Shown here: positions 35,493 through 44,009 of the stretch, in pieces
Numbering within the stretch: position 1 is the first letter of the stretch
Layout of the letters: each line of letters begins with the position of its first letter
NCBI GenBank assembly: GCA_017397845.1
Contig: JAFQHU010000006.1
Span: 1-64,000 of the forward strand
Direction of reading: 5' to 3'
DNA: 64,000 nt
Origin: Clostridia bacterium
GTDB lineage: Bacteria; Bacillota; Clostridia; Oscillospirales; Acutalibacteraceae
The notes under the pieces: model-generated
Database searches by the model: none
Told to the model about the DNA's origin: nothing
What the model saw: the letters and a program-made list of their open reading frames with translations, nothing else
Made by a program: the position numbers and the translations under genes

Positions 35493-36881
35493 TTGAAAAA
35501 AAAAGTCTTATGCTTTCTTCTGACTCTCGTGCTGGCGGTAACTCCGCTGATGCTGCTTAATCCTTCCGTAATCGTTTCAGCTCTTCCTCAGGAAAAGGAA
35601 GACCTTGAAAACAGAATTGAAGAGATCGATGCTCAGATTGCCGCCAACAAACAAAAGCTTGAAGCTTTGAAGGACAAAAAAGAGAATCAGATGGAATATC
35701 TGGATACTCTCGAAAATCAGATTGAGACCGTGGAAAGCAAAGTTTCAGGTCTTCAGACACAAATTGAGTCCATCAACAGTCAGGTCGGCAAGCTGAACAC
35801 AGAGCTGAAACAGCTTGACAATGAAATTAAAACCATCAACAGTGATATCAATCAGGCGGTAAAGGATATTTCCGAAATGCAGACCAATATTACCTCCACC
35901 AGTGACCAATTGGCTGCCAAGCTCCGTTCATCATATATGAACGGTAACGAATCCGCTCTGAAAATTCTTATGGGCTCCGACAGTCTTGCATCCTTCCTCA
36001 CCCGTCTGGAAATGATGAAAAGAACCTCGGAAAATGACAAAGCTCTCATTTTAGGTTTCCGCGACAAGGTGACAAAGCTTAATAAAACCAAAGAAAAGTT
36101 AGAAAAGGATAAGGTGGATGTAAGCGAAAAGATTAACGAGGCAAACGAAAAAAAGGCTCTTTCACTTGAAAAGAAAAGCGAGCTTGAAAAAAAACAAAAG
36201 GCACATGATGCCACCATGTCTGACCTTGAGGATAAATATGCCGAGGCAGAGGGTATTATTTCGGGACTCGACAAATCAAGTGCGGAATATAAAAAATATA
36301 ACAGTGAGCTTCAGCGGGAAAAGGCAGAAGCAGATGCTGAAATTGACCGTATTTTAAGTGAGTATTATGCCACTCAGACCACCTTGCCCGTGCAGAATAA
36401 TGAGCCGACATCCTCGCAGTCGGGCGGCAATACTCCCGCCACCACCAAGCCTGCGGGACCGTCCTACACGGCAAAGGGAGATTGGATATGGCCTTTAGGC
36501 AACGCCTCCTGTTATATAAGCAGTCCCTTCGGCTACAGAAGTGCTTCCATCAGCGGTAACTCCTTCCATGGCGGCACTGATATTGCCGGCGGTGGCATCA
36601 GCGGCAAGCCCGTTTATGCCTCCAGAGCGGGTAAGGTAATTACTGCCGTTACAAGCGACCGCGGCTACGGTATTTATGTCCTTATTGACCATGGTGACGG
36701 TTATTCCACTCTTTATGCCCATATGTCTGCCCGCTATGTTTCCACGGGTGACAATGTTTCAAAGGGACAAATGATCGGACGTGTCGGCAGTACAGGCAAC
36801 TCTACGGGACCCCATCTTCACTTCGAGGTAAGATATTACGGAGAGAAGAAAAACCCGATGAATTTCGTTAAAAAACCGTAA
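35493..36881 (+). CDS. Secreted coiled-coil M23 (LytM) peptidoglycan hydrolase, second copy
   Basis: A 462-residue tandem paralogue of the preceding gene. Its order is signal peptide (to about residue 30, ending Val-Ser-Ala), coiled coil (about 33-290), a Ser/Thr/Pro/Gly linker longer than in the first copy and a LytM domain with intact His359, Asp363, His410, His441 and His443. It starts at TTG 35493 after ATAGGAGTG. The short block around ALKILMGSxxLASFLTRLEM is nearly identical in both copies and probably forms the FtsX-facing tip of the coiled coil (inference). Confidence 0.9.
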   Translation: MKKKVLCFLLTLVLAVTPLMLLNPSVIVSALPQEKEDLENRIEEIDAQIAANKQKLEALKDKKENQMEYLDTLENQIETVESKVSGLQTQIESINSQVGKLNTELKQLDNEIKTINSDINQAVKDISEMQTNITSTSDQLAAKLRSSYMNGNESALKILMGSDSLASFLTRLEMMKRTSENDKALILGFRDKVTKLNKTKEKLEKDKVDVSEKINEANEKKALSLEKKSELEKKQKAHDATMSDLEDKYAEAEGIISGLDKSSAEYKKYNSELQREKAEADAEIDRILSEYYATQTTLPVQNNEPTSSQSGGNTPATTKPAGPSYTAKGDWIWPLGNASCYISSPFGYRSASISGNSFHGGTDIAGGGISGKPVYASRAGKVITAVTSDRGYGIYVLIDHGDGYSTLYAHMSARYVSTGDNVSKGQMIGRVGSTGNSTGPHLHFEVRYYGEKKNPMNFVKKP

Positions 36882-36977
36882 AAAATTCCGGAATATGAGG
36901 GATAGTTTTCTATCCCTCTGCTTGTGTTTTATTAAGGTGACTTATGTTGTCTTAACCAAATAAGGAGATGAGTGATT

Positions 36978-38165
36978 ATGAATAAAAAAATATCATTAGG
37001 TGCGGCGGTTTCCCTTTTTATACTCGTTGCTGCCCTTGCTTCGGCTGTGACTCTGGCAGTGGTGGGTAATGAGTACAATTCAATTCTCAGGGGGCTTCCG
37101 GAAAAGATAGAGAGATATGAAATTCTCGATGAGCTTGATGATGTTATAAATAATCATTATTACGGCAAAAGTGATGGTGCCTATCTCGAACAGGCTGTTG
37201 CGCAGGGGTATGTTGAAGGTCTCGGCGACAAAAGCTCTCTTTATATGACCGCTGACAGATATAAGGAATATTTGTCCGAGGTAAACGGAGATATGTTCGG
37301 TATCGGTGCCGAATATACCAAATCAAAGGGCGGCAATATTGAAATCACCAAAGTTTATGACGGCTCACCTGCAGAAAACAGCGGTCTGCGCGCAGGGGAT
37401 ATTATTGTTGCCTTTGACGGAATAAGAATTGATGCGGCAAATTATGCTGAAATGGAAGCTAAGCTTCAGGGCGACAAGCTGACAAGCGTAAATATTATTT
37501 ATAACCGTGACGGAACGGAAACCAACGTCACCGTAGTTAAAGGATATGAGGCACAGTCTGTTTTTACGGATGCATACAATAACATAGGCTATATCGAAAT
37601 CACCGACTTTTATCCCTCTACGGCGGAACAGACACAGCAGGCGATAGATAAATTCCTTTCTTCTGAAATCACGGCTGTTGTGGTTGATCTGAGAAAAAAT
37701 TCCAGCGGAAATTACGAACAGGCAATTAAAACTCTCGATGTATTCGTCCCCATGTCCGATACTCAGAAGGCGGCGGCAACGATTCTTGATGAAAACGGAA
37801 ATGTTGTAAAAACCTTTTCCACCGCATCGGGCGAGGTAAACCTTCCCGTGGCGGTTTTGGTGAGTGCAGAAACACAAAAGGCGGCGGAGCTTTTTGCATG
37901 CAATATGAGGGATTTCAATAAAGGTATGCTTTTCGGTTCGGGAAACACCGGCGGTTTTGCCATGATGCAGGAAATCTTCGAGCTTTCCAAAGGAAGTGCC
38001 GTTTTGTTGACCACAGGTACGGTAATTCCTTATAAAAGTGAAACCTTTAACGGCATCGGTCTCGCCCCTGATTATATAACGGAGGAATCACCGCGCGGTG
38101 ATTCTCTTGCGGCAGACAGTCAGTTCCTTTATGCCGTTTCCGTGCTGAACGGTGAACAGGCATAA
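36978..38165 (+). CDS. S41 (CtpA/CtpB-like) protease homologue, probably catalytically inactive
   Basis: A 395-residue protein. An N-terminal signal/anchor helix (about 6-29), a helical segment, a PDZ domain (about 105-185, GSPAENSGLRAGDII) and an S41 core follow in order. The normal catalytic block SASASE reads T-Q-K-A-A-E here, with Lys301 at the nucleophile position. The later catalytic Lys in GKG is replaced by Gly (N-T-G-G, 323-326). DLRxNPGG is also altered to DLRKNSSG. The fold looks complete, with no frameshift, so this seems a pseudoprotease, perhaps a binding or scaffold protein for the hydrolases before it. ATG 36978 is preferred to GTG 36972 because of spacing from AAGGAG. Confidence 0.8.
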   Translation: MNKKISLGAAVSLFILVAALASAVTLAVVGNEYNSILRGLPEKIERYEILDELDDVINNHYYGKSDGAYLEQAVAQGYVEGLGDKSSLYMTADRYKEYLSEVNGDMFGIGAEYTKSKGGNIEITKVYDGSPAENSGLRAGDIIVAFDGIRIDAANYAEMEAKLQGDKLTSVNIIYNRDGTETNVTVVKGYEAQSVFTDAYNNIGYIEITDFYPSTAEQTQQAIDKFLSSEITAVVVDLRKNSSGNYEQAIKTLDVFVPMSDTQKAAATILDENGNVVKTFSTASGEVNLPVAVLVSAETQKAAELFACNMRDFNKGMLFGSGNTGGFAMMQEIFELSKGSAVLLTTGTVIPYKSETFNGIGLAPDYITEESPRGDSLAADSQFLYAVSVLNGEQA

Positions 38166-38203
38166 AATTTTAACTCTGAATTCCGGTGAAAGGAGTGGTT
38201 AAC

Positions 38204-41044
38204 TTGAGTATAAAGGTCAGTGTTATAGTGGCTGTGCATAACGGCGGAGAAAATCTGAAAAAATCTTTGGATTGCCTAAAGGGTCAAAGCCTGAAAAATA
38301 TCGAGGTCATTATGGTTGATGCTCTTTCCGACGATAATACGGCCCGGATAATGAAAGCTTATACTCAGGACAGCCGTTTCACTTTTTATTCCTTTGCCGG
38401 TGAAAGTATTTCCGAAAGCAGAAATTTTGCTCTTTCAAAGGCAAAGGGAAAATATATTGCATTTTGTGAAAGCAACGTTATTTTTACCCGTAATCTTCTC
38501 AGGGAAATGTATGAGTCAGCCTGTGAAAAGGATGCAGATTTGTGCGTTTCGCCCATGTCAAGCAGCGACATTTACGGCATACATGAATTTTCTTCAGCCA
38601 GCACGCTTTCCAAAGAAAAGGTGACCGATAAGTTTGATATAAACCTTATATGGAACCCTGCCGTTACAAACAAGCTTTTCAGAAGAGAAAGGATAGAGTC
38701 AACCTCTGCTGCCTTCAGTCCCTACGGTAAGGCGAGAGAAGCGGCGTTTTCCGTTCCCTTCGCTTTCGGCAGTAATATTATCGTTTCATGTTCAAAAAGC
38801 TCTGTGATTTATATGAATCCCGTAAAGGATGAAGGCGTTTCGGCTTTTCCCATCGAGCAATATCTCGATGCTTACGAATATATAATTCAGCAGGCTGAAA
38901 AAGCCTTTGACACAGAGATTGAAAAAGCGGAAAGCGATTTTGATAAAAAAGAGCTGAAAAAACAAAAAATATGCTATATTGACCAAATTTATCATAAAGA
39001 AATAACGGTTCTTCTTTACAGCTATTACCGTCATTTTTGGACTCTTACCGACGATAAGATAAAAAATTATGCTGACATAATAATGACCCTTTATTCGGGA
39101 CTTTCCAAATCAGGCAAAAGTCAGCTCAGAAAAAAGAATAAAGATATTTTTTTCGGAGAAAATCTCATTACGTCCAAAAAGGAAATGGCTGAAAAACCGA
39201 AAGCTACACTCTGTATTTCTGCTTCTGCAGAAAAGAGTGCCGATGCGGCGCATAATCTTGCTGTGTTGGTGGAATCTGTGTATAATCAGACCATGCCCTC
39301 CTTTGAGCTTTTTGCGGATGAAAGTCTTTACGGTATTTTTCCCGAAAAGTTCCGCAAAGCGGAAAACCTTACCTTCATTAAAAGCGATTCTGTCGCCGAT
39401 TTCCGTGATTTATGTCTCGATATGTGCCATACGGATTATATTATGTACCAAGAATCCTATGTGAGACTTAATCCGAAAATTCTCATGCGTCATTATTCGG
39501 TTCTTGAAGGCAAAGACAGGTACGGCTTTTCCACCTCTCCCATAACTCTTTTTGACGGAGAAAATACGGGAAAATATATTTTTTCCGATTTGTTTTTTAA
39601 ATCACAGACGGAAAAAAGCCGCATTGATAACAGTGATAAAACCTTTTTGCTCGACCTGTTTTTTTCTAACAAGCTTTTCAGGACGTCACATCTCAGGGGT
39701 ATACATTTCACCTTTTCCGATAACACGGTATATGATATGTATAAGCTTTATAAGCATTCCCGTTTTAAAAAGGTTTTTCACAGAGGTACCTATTTCAGTA
39801 TAAGCGAAGAACAGGCGGTGTCTTATCTCCGTAAGGATGAAAAGGTGCTGGATGAAAATAAACGCAAAATTTTTAAAAATTATAAATCAAATTATTTTGT
39901 AAACGTAAAGCTGAAAAAAATAAAAGAAAGAATAAAGGATAAAATTTCATTATCCGTAAAATATATTTATACACTTGCCGATTTGATTTTTACTTTTATT
40001 TTTTCCCGTTTCAAAATACAGGACAGAGTTTTCTTTTATACGGGCAGAACCACAGGCGAGCCTGACGAAAATCTGGCTCAGCTTTATCGGGTATGCACGG
40101 AAAAAAAGGTACTTTTTGCCAAAGTAAAGCCTCACGGCTTCAGAGATCTTATGCGTAAAAGATTTTACCTTTTTACCAGCCGTGTAATAGTTACCGATGA
40201 CTATATTTACCATCTGCGTAAGCATAAGCTGAAAAATGAGCAAAAGCTTATTCAGATTTGGTACACCGGCGGTGCTTTTAAAAAAATGGGTATAGACGGA
40301 CCCTCCGTTCTTTCGGAATTCGATGAATATAAAACCCATTCTCAATACAGTGATTTCTGTGTTTCCTCGGAATATGTCCGTCAATATTACTGCCACGCCT
40401 TCGGTCTCGACCGTGAGGTGGTAAAGGCTGTCGGTACCCCCAGATCGGACCTTATAGTAAACAGAGAAATAATCGCCTCAAACAAAGCTGAAATTTGTTC
40501 AAAGCATCCTTTGCTAAAAAACAAAAGGGTATATCTTTACTGTCCCACCGTAAGAATTAAAGAGGACATTATTATTCCTTTCGATCCGAAAATTGATTGG
40601 GTAAAGCTCAATGATGAACTTGAAGATGACGAAGTGTTCATCATCTGCCGTCATCCGTCGATGAAAGAGGAATATATCAAGGGCAGATTTTACTCCAGAG
40701 TAAAGGACTATACCTTCGAAAGCACCAGTGAGCTGCTGGCTGTGGCGGATGTAATCATTACCGACTATTCATCGGTGGTTTTCGATGCTTCTCTTATGGA
40801 TAAGCCGACGGTTTTTTACTGCCCCGATTATGAGGAGCATAAGGAGGACACTTATCTCGATTATGAAAAGGATCTGCCCGGTGAAAAAATAGTCAACAGT
40901 GAGGAAATTCTGACTGCCGCCAGACGTGCGGAGGATGTGTCCTCAGCCGAGCTAAGAGCACTTTTCAACGAAAAGCAGATGGGTGCCTGTGACGGCAAAA
41001 GCACCGAAAGAATCCTTGCTATGATAAAAAATTATTTGAAATAA
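38204..41044 (+). CDS. Fusion of family 2 glycosyltransferase and CDP-glycerol glycerophosphotransferase
   Basis: A 946-residue protein. The N-terminal GT-A domain (about 1-240) opens with KVSVIVAVHNGGENL and is followed by a second, degenerate glycosyltransferase-like stretch (about 340-560). The C-terminal TagF-type domain (about 600-940) has WYTGGAFKKMG, GTPRSD, CRHPSM and TDYSSVVFD. Such fusions polymerise or prime teichoic-acid-like or capsular glycerophosphate polymers at the inner membrane. Polymer identity is unknown. TTG 38204 is chosen because GAAAGGAG lies 8 bases before it and overlaps the alternative GTG at 38186. Confidence 0.85.
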   Translation: MSIKVSVIVAVHNGGENLKKSLDCLKGQSLKNIEVIMVDALSDDNTARIMKAYTQDSRFTFYSFAGESISESRNFALSKAKGKYIAFCESNVIFTRNLLREMYESACEKDADLCVSPMSSSDIYGIHEFSSASTLSKEKVTDKFDINLIWNPAVTNKLFRRERIESTSAAFSPYGKAREAAFSVPFAFGSNIIVSCSKSSVIYMNPVKDEGVSAFPIEQYLDAYEYIIQQAEKAFDTEIEKAESDFDKKELKKQKICYIDQIYHKEITVLLYSYYRHFWTLTDDKIKNYADIIMTLYSGLSKSGKSQLRKKNKDIFFGENLITSKKEMAEKPKATLCISASAEKSADAAHNLAVLVESVYNQTMPSFELFADESLYGIFPEKFRKAENLTFIKSDSVADFRDLCLDMCHTDYIMYQESYVRLNPKILMRHYSVLEGKDRYGFSTSPITLFDGENTGKYIFSDLFFKSQTEKSRIDNSDKTFLLDLFFSNKLFRTSHLRGIHFTFSDNTVYDMYKLYKHSRFKKVFHRGTYFSISEEQAVSYLRKDEKVLDENKRKIFKNYKSNYFVNVKLKKIKERIKDKISLSVKYIYTLADLIFTFIFSRFKIQDRVFFYTGRTTGEPDENLAQLYRVCTEKKVLFAKVKPHGFRDLMRKRFYLFTSRVIVTDDYIYHLRKHKLKNEQKLIQIWYTGGAFKKMGIDGPSVLSEFDEYKTHSQYSDFCVSSEYVRQYYCHAFGLDREVVKAVGTPRSDLIVNREIIASNKAEICSKHPLLKNKRVYLYCPTVRIKEDIIIPFDPKIDWVKLNDELEDDEVFIICRHPSMKEEYIKGRFYSRVKDYTFESTSELLAVADVIITDYSSVVFDASLMDKPTVFYCPDYEEHKEDTYLDYEKDLPGEKIVNSEEILTAARRAEDVSSAELRALFNEKQMGACDGKSTERILAMIKNYLK

Positions 41045-41051
41045 ATGACAA

Positions 41052-41084
41052 AGCTCCCGAATTACTGCTTTTTCGGGAGTTTTG
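41052..41084 (+). terminator. Rho-independent terminator
   Basis: CTCCCGAA (41054-41061) pairs with TTCGGGAG (41072-41079), then T-rich. It ends the ftsE-to-glycosyltransferase cluster. Confidence 0.85.
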
Positions 41085-41174
41085 CTTTTAAGTGATTTTT
41101 TACCTGTTATATTTTTTTGCCTTGAACACAAATTATATTTGCGGCTGAAAAAACAGCGTGTTCGGAGGTGAAAA

Positions 41175-42401
41175 ATGGTAAAAAGTATCAAAGCAATAAG
41201 AACAGCTCTGATGAGTATTACTTTTATACTTTTGTGTCTTTTGGTTTACGGATTTTATGCTGTACCTGATGAGCTTTACTGCATAGCCGAAAAAAAAGAC
41301 AGTGTAAATGAAATATATACAATAACCTACGGTAAAAAAATCAGCGGTAATATAGGAAGAAATATCGGTCAGAGTGAAAAATATGAAGCTGAGGTAAGTC
41401 TCCTTAATGTTATTCCCGTAAAAAGCTCCTCTGTAACCGTTAAAAGCAGAGATTACGTGGAGGTTTCGGGTGAGCTTTTCGGATTGAGGCTGTTTACTGA
41501 GGGTGTAATGATTGTAGGAACTGATGAAGTCGATACGGAAACGGGTGCTGTTTCCCCGGCGAAGAGTGCGGGACTTCAGAAGGGCGATGTCATTTACTCG
41601 ATAAACGGAATAAAGGTAAAAACAAGCCAGCAGATTTCGGATATATTTTCGAAAGCCGGCGGCAGCGGCATGACATTGGAATATTTACGCGTAAATAAGC
41701 TGTACAGCGTTAATTTTTCCCTTGCTTACAGTGTTTCCGAACGGAAATACAAAGCGGGATTGTGGATAAGAGACAGTGCAGCGGGTATAGGAACGATGAC
41801 CTTTTATGATATAGGAACAGGTATGTTTGCTTCTTTGGGTCACGGAGTGTGCGATGTGGACACAGGCGAAATTTTGCCTCTTTCAAACGGAGATATTGTG
41901 TCAGCCTATGTCAGCGGATGCTACAAAGGCAGAAGCGGCAAAGCGGGTGAGCTTTGCGGTGTTTTTAACCCCGAAATAAGGGGTGAGCTATTCTGTAACT
42001 GTGAGACGGGTGTTTACGGTACAGCACGTAAAATAAGTGCAAAATCACTTATGCCTGTGGCGGCAAAAAGTGAAGTTAAGCCGGGCAAAGCTCAGATAAT
42101 TTCCACCGTCGATAAGAACGGCCCTGAATATTATGAGATTGAAATTTTAAAGGTAACGGAAGATTCGTCGCAGAATAAGAATATGGTAATAAAAGTAACA
42201 GACAGTAAACTGATAGAAAAAACAGGCGGTATAGTTCAGGGAATGAGCGGTTCACCCATAATACAGAATAATATGCTGGTCGGTGCCGTAACTCATGTAT
42301 TTGTAAGTGACCCCACACAGGGTTATGCCATTTTCGCCGAAACGATGCTCGAAAAAGCGAGAAGCGTATACAGCGACAGTCAATTATCAGCCGCATCATA
42401 A
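41175..42401 (+). CDS. spoIVB: SpoIVB sporulation signalling serine peptidase (S55)
   Basis: A 408-residue protease. In Bacillus it is secreted from the forespore and triggers pro-sigma-K processing. A signal/anchor helix (about 9-29), a PDZ domain (about 105-185) and an S55 domain follow in order. The active-site triad is visible: His223 in SLGHGV, Asp343 in VTDSKL and Ser358 in QGMSGSP. The Asp-Ser distance equals that in the Bacillus enzyme. GGAGGTG precedes ATG. In Bacillus it neighbours spo0A and recN, which are not here. It is the best evidence that the organism forms endospores. Confidence 0.93.
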   Translation: MVKSIKAIRTALMSITFILLCLLVYGFYAVPDELYCIAEKKDSVNEIYTITYGKKISGNIGRNIGQSEKYEAEVSLLNVIPVKSSSVTVKSRDYVEVSGELFGLRLFTEGVMIVGTDEVDTETGAVSPAKSAGLQKGDVIYSINGIKVKTSQQISDIFSKAGGSGMTLEYLRVNKLYSVNFSLAYSVSERKYKAGLWIRDSAAGIGTMTFYDIGTGMFASLGHGVCDVDTGEILPLSNGDIVSAYVSGCYKGRSGKAGELCGVFNPEIRGELFCNCETGVYGTARKISAKSLMPVAAKSEVKPGKAQIISTVDKNGPEYYEIEILKVTEDSSQNKNMVIKVTDSKLIEKTGGIVQGMSGSPIIQNNMLVGAVTHVFVSDPTQGYAIFAETMLEKARSVYSDSQLSAAS

Positions 42402-42419
42402 TTCTCGAAAAAGAGAAAG

Positions 42420-42475
42420 AAAAAAACAGAAATCTCTGACGTTTTTGCCGAAGAAATTTCTGTTTTTCTTTTATT
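42420..42475. terminator. Terminator between convergent spoIVB and rfbD
   Basis: AACAGAAAT pairs with ATTTCTGTT (about 42426-42434 with 42454-42462), with a long T-rich run on the + side. Confidence 0.65.
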
Positions 42476-43312
42476 TTATTTTTGGTCAAGATACCTCTCT
42501 ACCGCATTTTCCCACGGAGGAAGCAGAGAAAAGCCTGCATCGGTGAGAGTCTTTTTGCTCAATCTGGAATTTTTAGGTCTTTTGGCGGGAGTGATGTATT
42601 CTTCGCTCGTTACGGGATTTACCTTAACGGAAATTTTTTTATAATCGAAAACCTTTTTTGCCAGCTCGTACCATGAGCAATATCCTTCGTTTGTGCCGTG
42701 ATAAACTCCGTATTTTTCCGTTTGCGCCATTTCCGTAAGCAAAAGTGCAAGATCGGCGGAATAAGTCGGGGAGCCTATCTGATCGCATACCACATTGATT
42801 TCATTTTTTGTTTGAGACAAACGGAGCATGGTGGCGATAAAGTTTCTGTCCTGCTCGCCGAAAACCCATGATGTGCGGACAATAAAGTATTTTTCGCACA
42901 ATCTCATAACAGCTCTTTCACCCTCGTATTTGCTTTTTCCGTAAACGGAAAGGGGAGCCTTTTTATCGTCGGCTTCAAAGGGCTTTTCACCTTCGCCCGA
43001 AAAAACATAGTCGGTGCTGATATAAATAATGGCGGAATTTTTTTCTCCGCATATTTTTGCCAAATTTTCCGTGCCCTTTGCATTGATTGCACAGCACAGC
43101 TCTTTTTCTTCCTCTGCCTTATCCACGGCAGTATATGCGGCACAGTGAATAAGCACGTCGAAGTCAGTGTAATCAAAAAATGCTTTTACCTCTTTTTCCG
43201 AAGTAATGTCCACATCGTTTTTATCTATGCCTCTGTGCGGGATATTCTTTTCTTTTAATATCCGGCATACATCACTGCCCAACTGACCGGCGGCACCTGT
43301 TACTATAATCAT
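42476..43312 (-). CDS. rfbD: dTDP-4-dehydrorhamnose reductase
   Basis: A 278-residue short-chain-dehydrogenase-type enzyme that completes dTDP-L-rhamnose synthesis. GAAGQLG (6-12) binds NAD(P)H. The catalytic residues are Tyr124 and Lys128 in YGKSK, with STDYVF before them. It follows rfbC in a leftward pair, 17 bases apart. rfbA and rfbB are not in the window. The rhamnose probably serves a wall polysaccharide. Confidence 0.93.
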   Translation of the reverse strand: MIIVTGAAGQLGSDVCRILKEKNIPHRGIDKNDVDITSEKEVKAFFDYTDFDVLIHCAAYTAVDKAEEEKELCCAINAKGTENLAKICGEKNSAIIYISTDYVFSGEGEKPFEADDKKAPLSVYGKSKYEGERAVMRLCEKYFIVRTSWVFGEQDRNFIATMLRLSQTKNEINVVCDQIGSPTYSADLALLLTEMAQTEKYGVYHGTNEGYCSWYELAKKVFDYKKISVKVNPVTSEEYITPAKRPKNSRLSKKTLTDAGFSLLPPWENAVERYLDQK

Positions 43313-43329
43313 CTTATCACGTCACCTTA

Positions 43330-43881
43330 TCAATATACAAAATCAACATCGCTGTCACAAAGCAGGGGAGCGTTTTTGTCTTTTTCGGAAAGCACAGGGG
43401 ATGACACTCCCCAACTGACGCCGATTTCCTCATCGTCAAAGCGGATGCTTCTGTCGCTTTCTTTGTTATAATATCCGTCAACCTTGTAAAGCACCTCCAC
43501 ATTATCCGTGAGGGTTACAAAACCGTGACCGAAACCTTTTGGAATATAAAGCATCTTTTTGTTTTCTTCCGAAAGGACTGCACTTATCCATTTCAGATAG
43601 GTGGGGGAACCTTTTCTTAAATCCACCGCCACATCGAGTATTTCACCTTTTGTACAGCAAATGAGCTTGGTTTGTGCGTGGGGCGTTTTTTGAAAATGGA
43701 TGCCTCTGAGTGTTCCTTTTTCGGCGGAAAAAGAGCGGTTATCCTGCACAAAGACCGTATCAATACCGAGCATTTTAAGCTTTTCAAAGTTATATGATTC
43801 GTAAAACCATCCTCTGTTATCACCGAAAACCTGAGGCTCTATGAGCTTTACTTCGGGTAAATCCGTATTAATTATCTTCAT
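43330..43881 (-). CDS. rfbC: dTDP-4-dehydrorhamnose 3,5-epimerase
   Basis: A 183-residue cupin-fold epimerase. GTLRGIHFQ contains catalytic His62, and FGHGF plus NVEVLYKVDGYY provide the Tyr-containing active-site strand. ATG 43881 is chosen because AAAGGTG overlaps an in-frame GTG at 43890. It is the first gene of the rfbC-rfbD unit. Confidence 0.93.
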   Translation of the reverse strand: MKIINTDLPEVKLIEPQVFGDNRGWFYESYNFEKLKMLGIDTVFVQDNRSFSAEKGTLRGIHFQKTPHAQTKLICCTKGEILDVAVDLRKGSPTYLKWISAVLSEENKKMLYIPKGFGHGFVTLTDNVEVLYKVDGYYNKESDRSIRFDDEEIGVSWGVSSPVLSEKDKNAPLLCDSDVDFVY

Positions 43882-43910
43882 AAATATCACCTTTTGCTTT
43901 CATTGATTAG

Positions 43911-43939
43911 ATTATACTATCTGCCTGTATATTAGTCAA
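43911..43939 (-). promoter_or_regulatory. Promoter of rfbC-rfbD
   Basis: On the - strand TTGACT (43934-43939) and TATAAT (43911-43916) are 17 bases apart. It lies back to back with the tmcAL promoter. Confidence 0.7.
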
Positions 43940-43950
43940 TAATAATTTTC

Positions 43951-43979
43951 TTGACATTTAATATTAAAATATTTAAAAT
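43951..43979 (+). promoter_or_regulatory. Promoter of tmcAL
   Basis: TTGACA at 43951-43956 and TAAAAT at 43974-43979, 17 bases apart. Confidence 0.7.
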
Positions 43980-44009
43980 ACATAATAGTAAACGAAAAGA
44001 GGTGAGATA

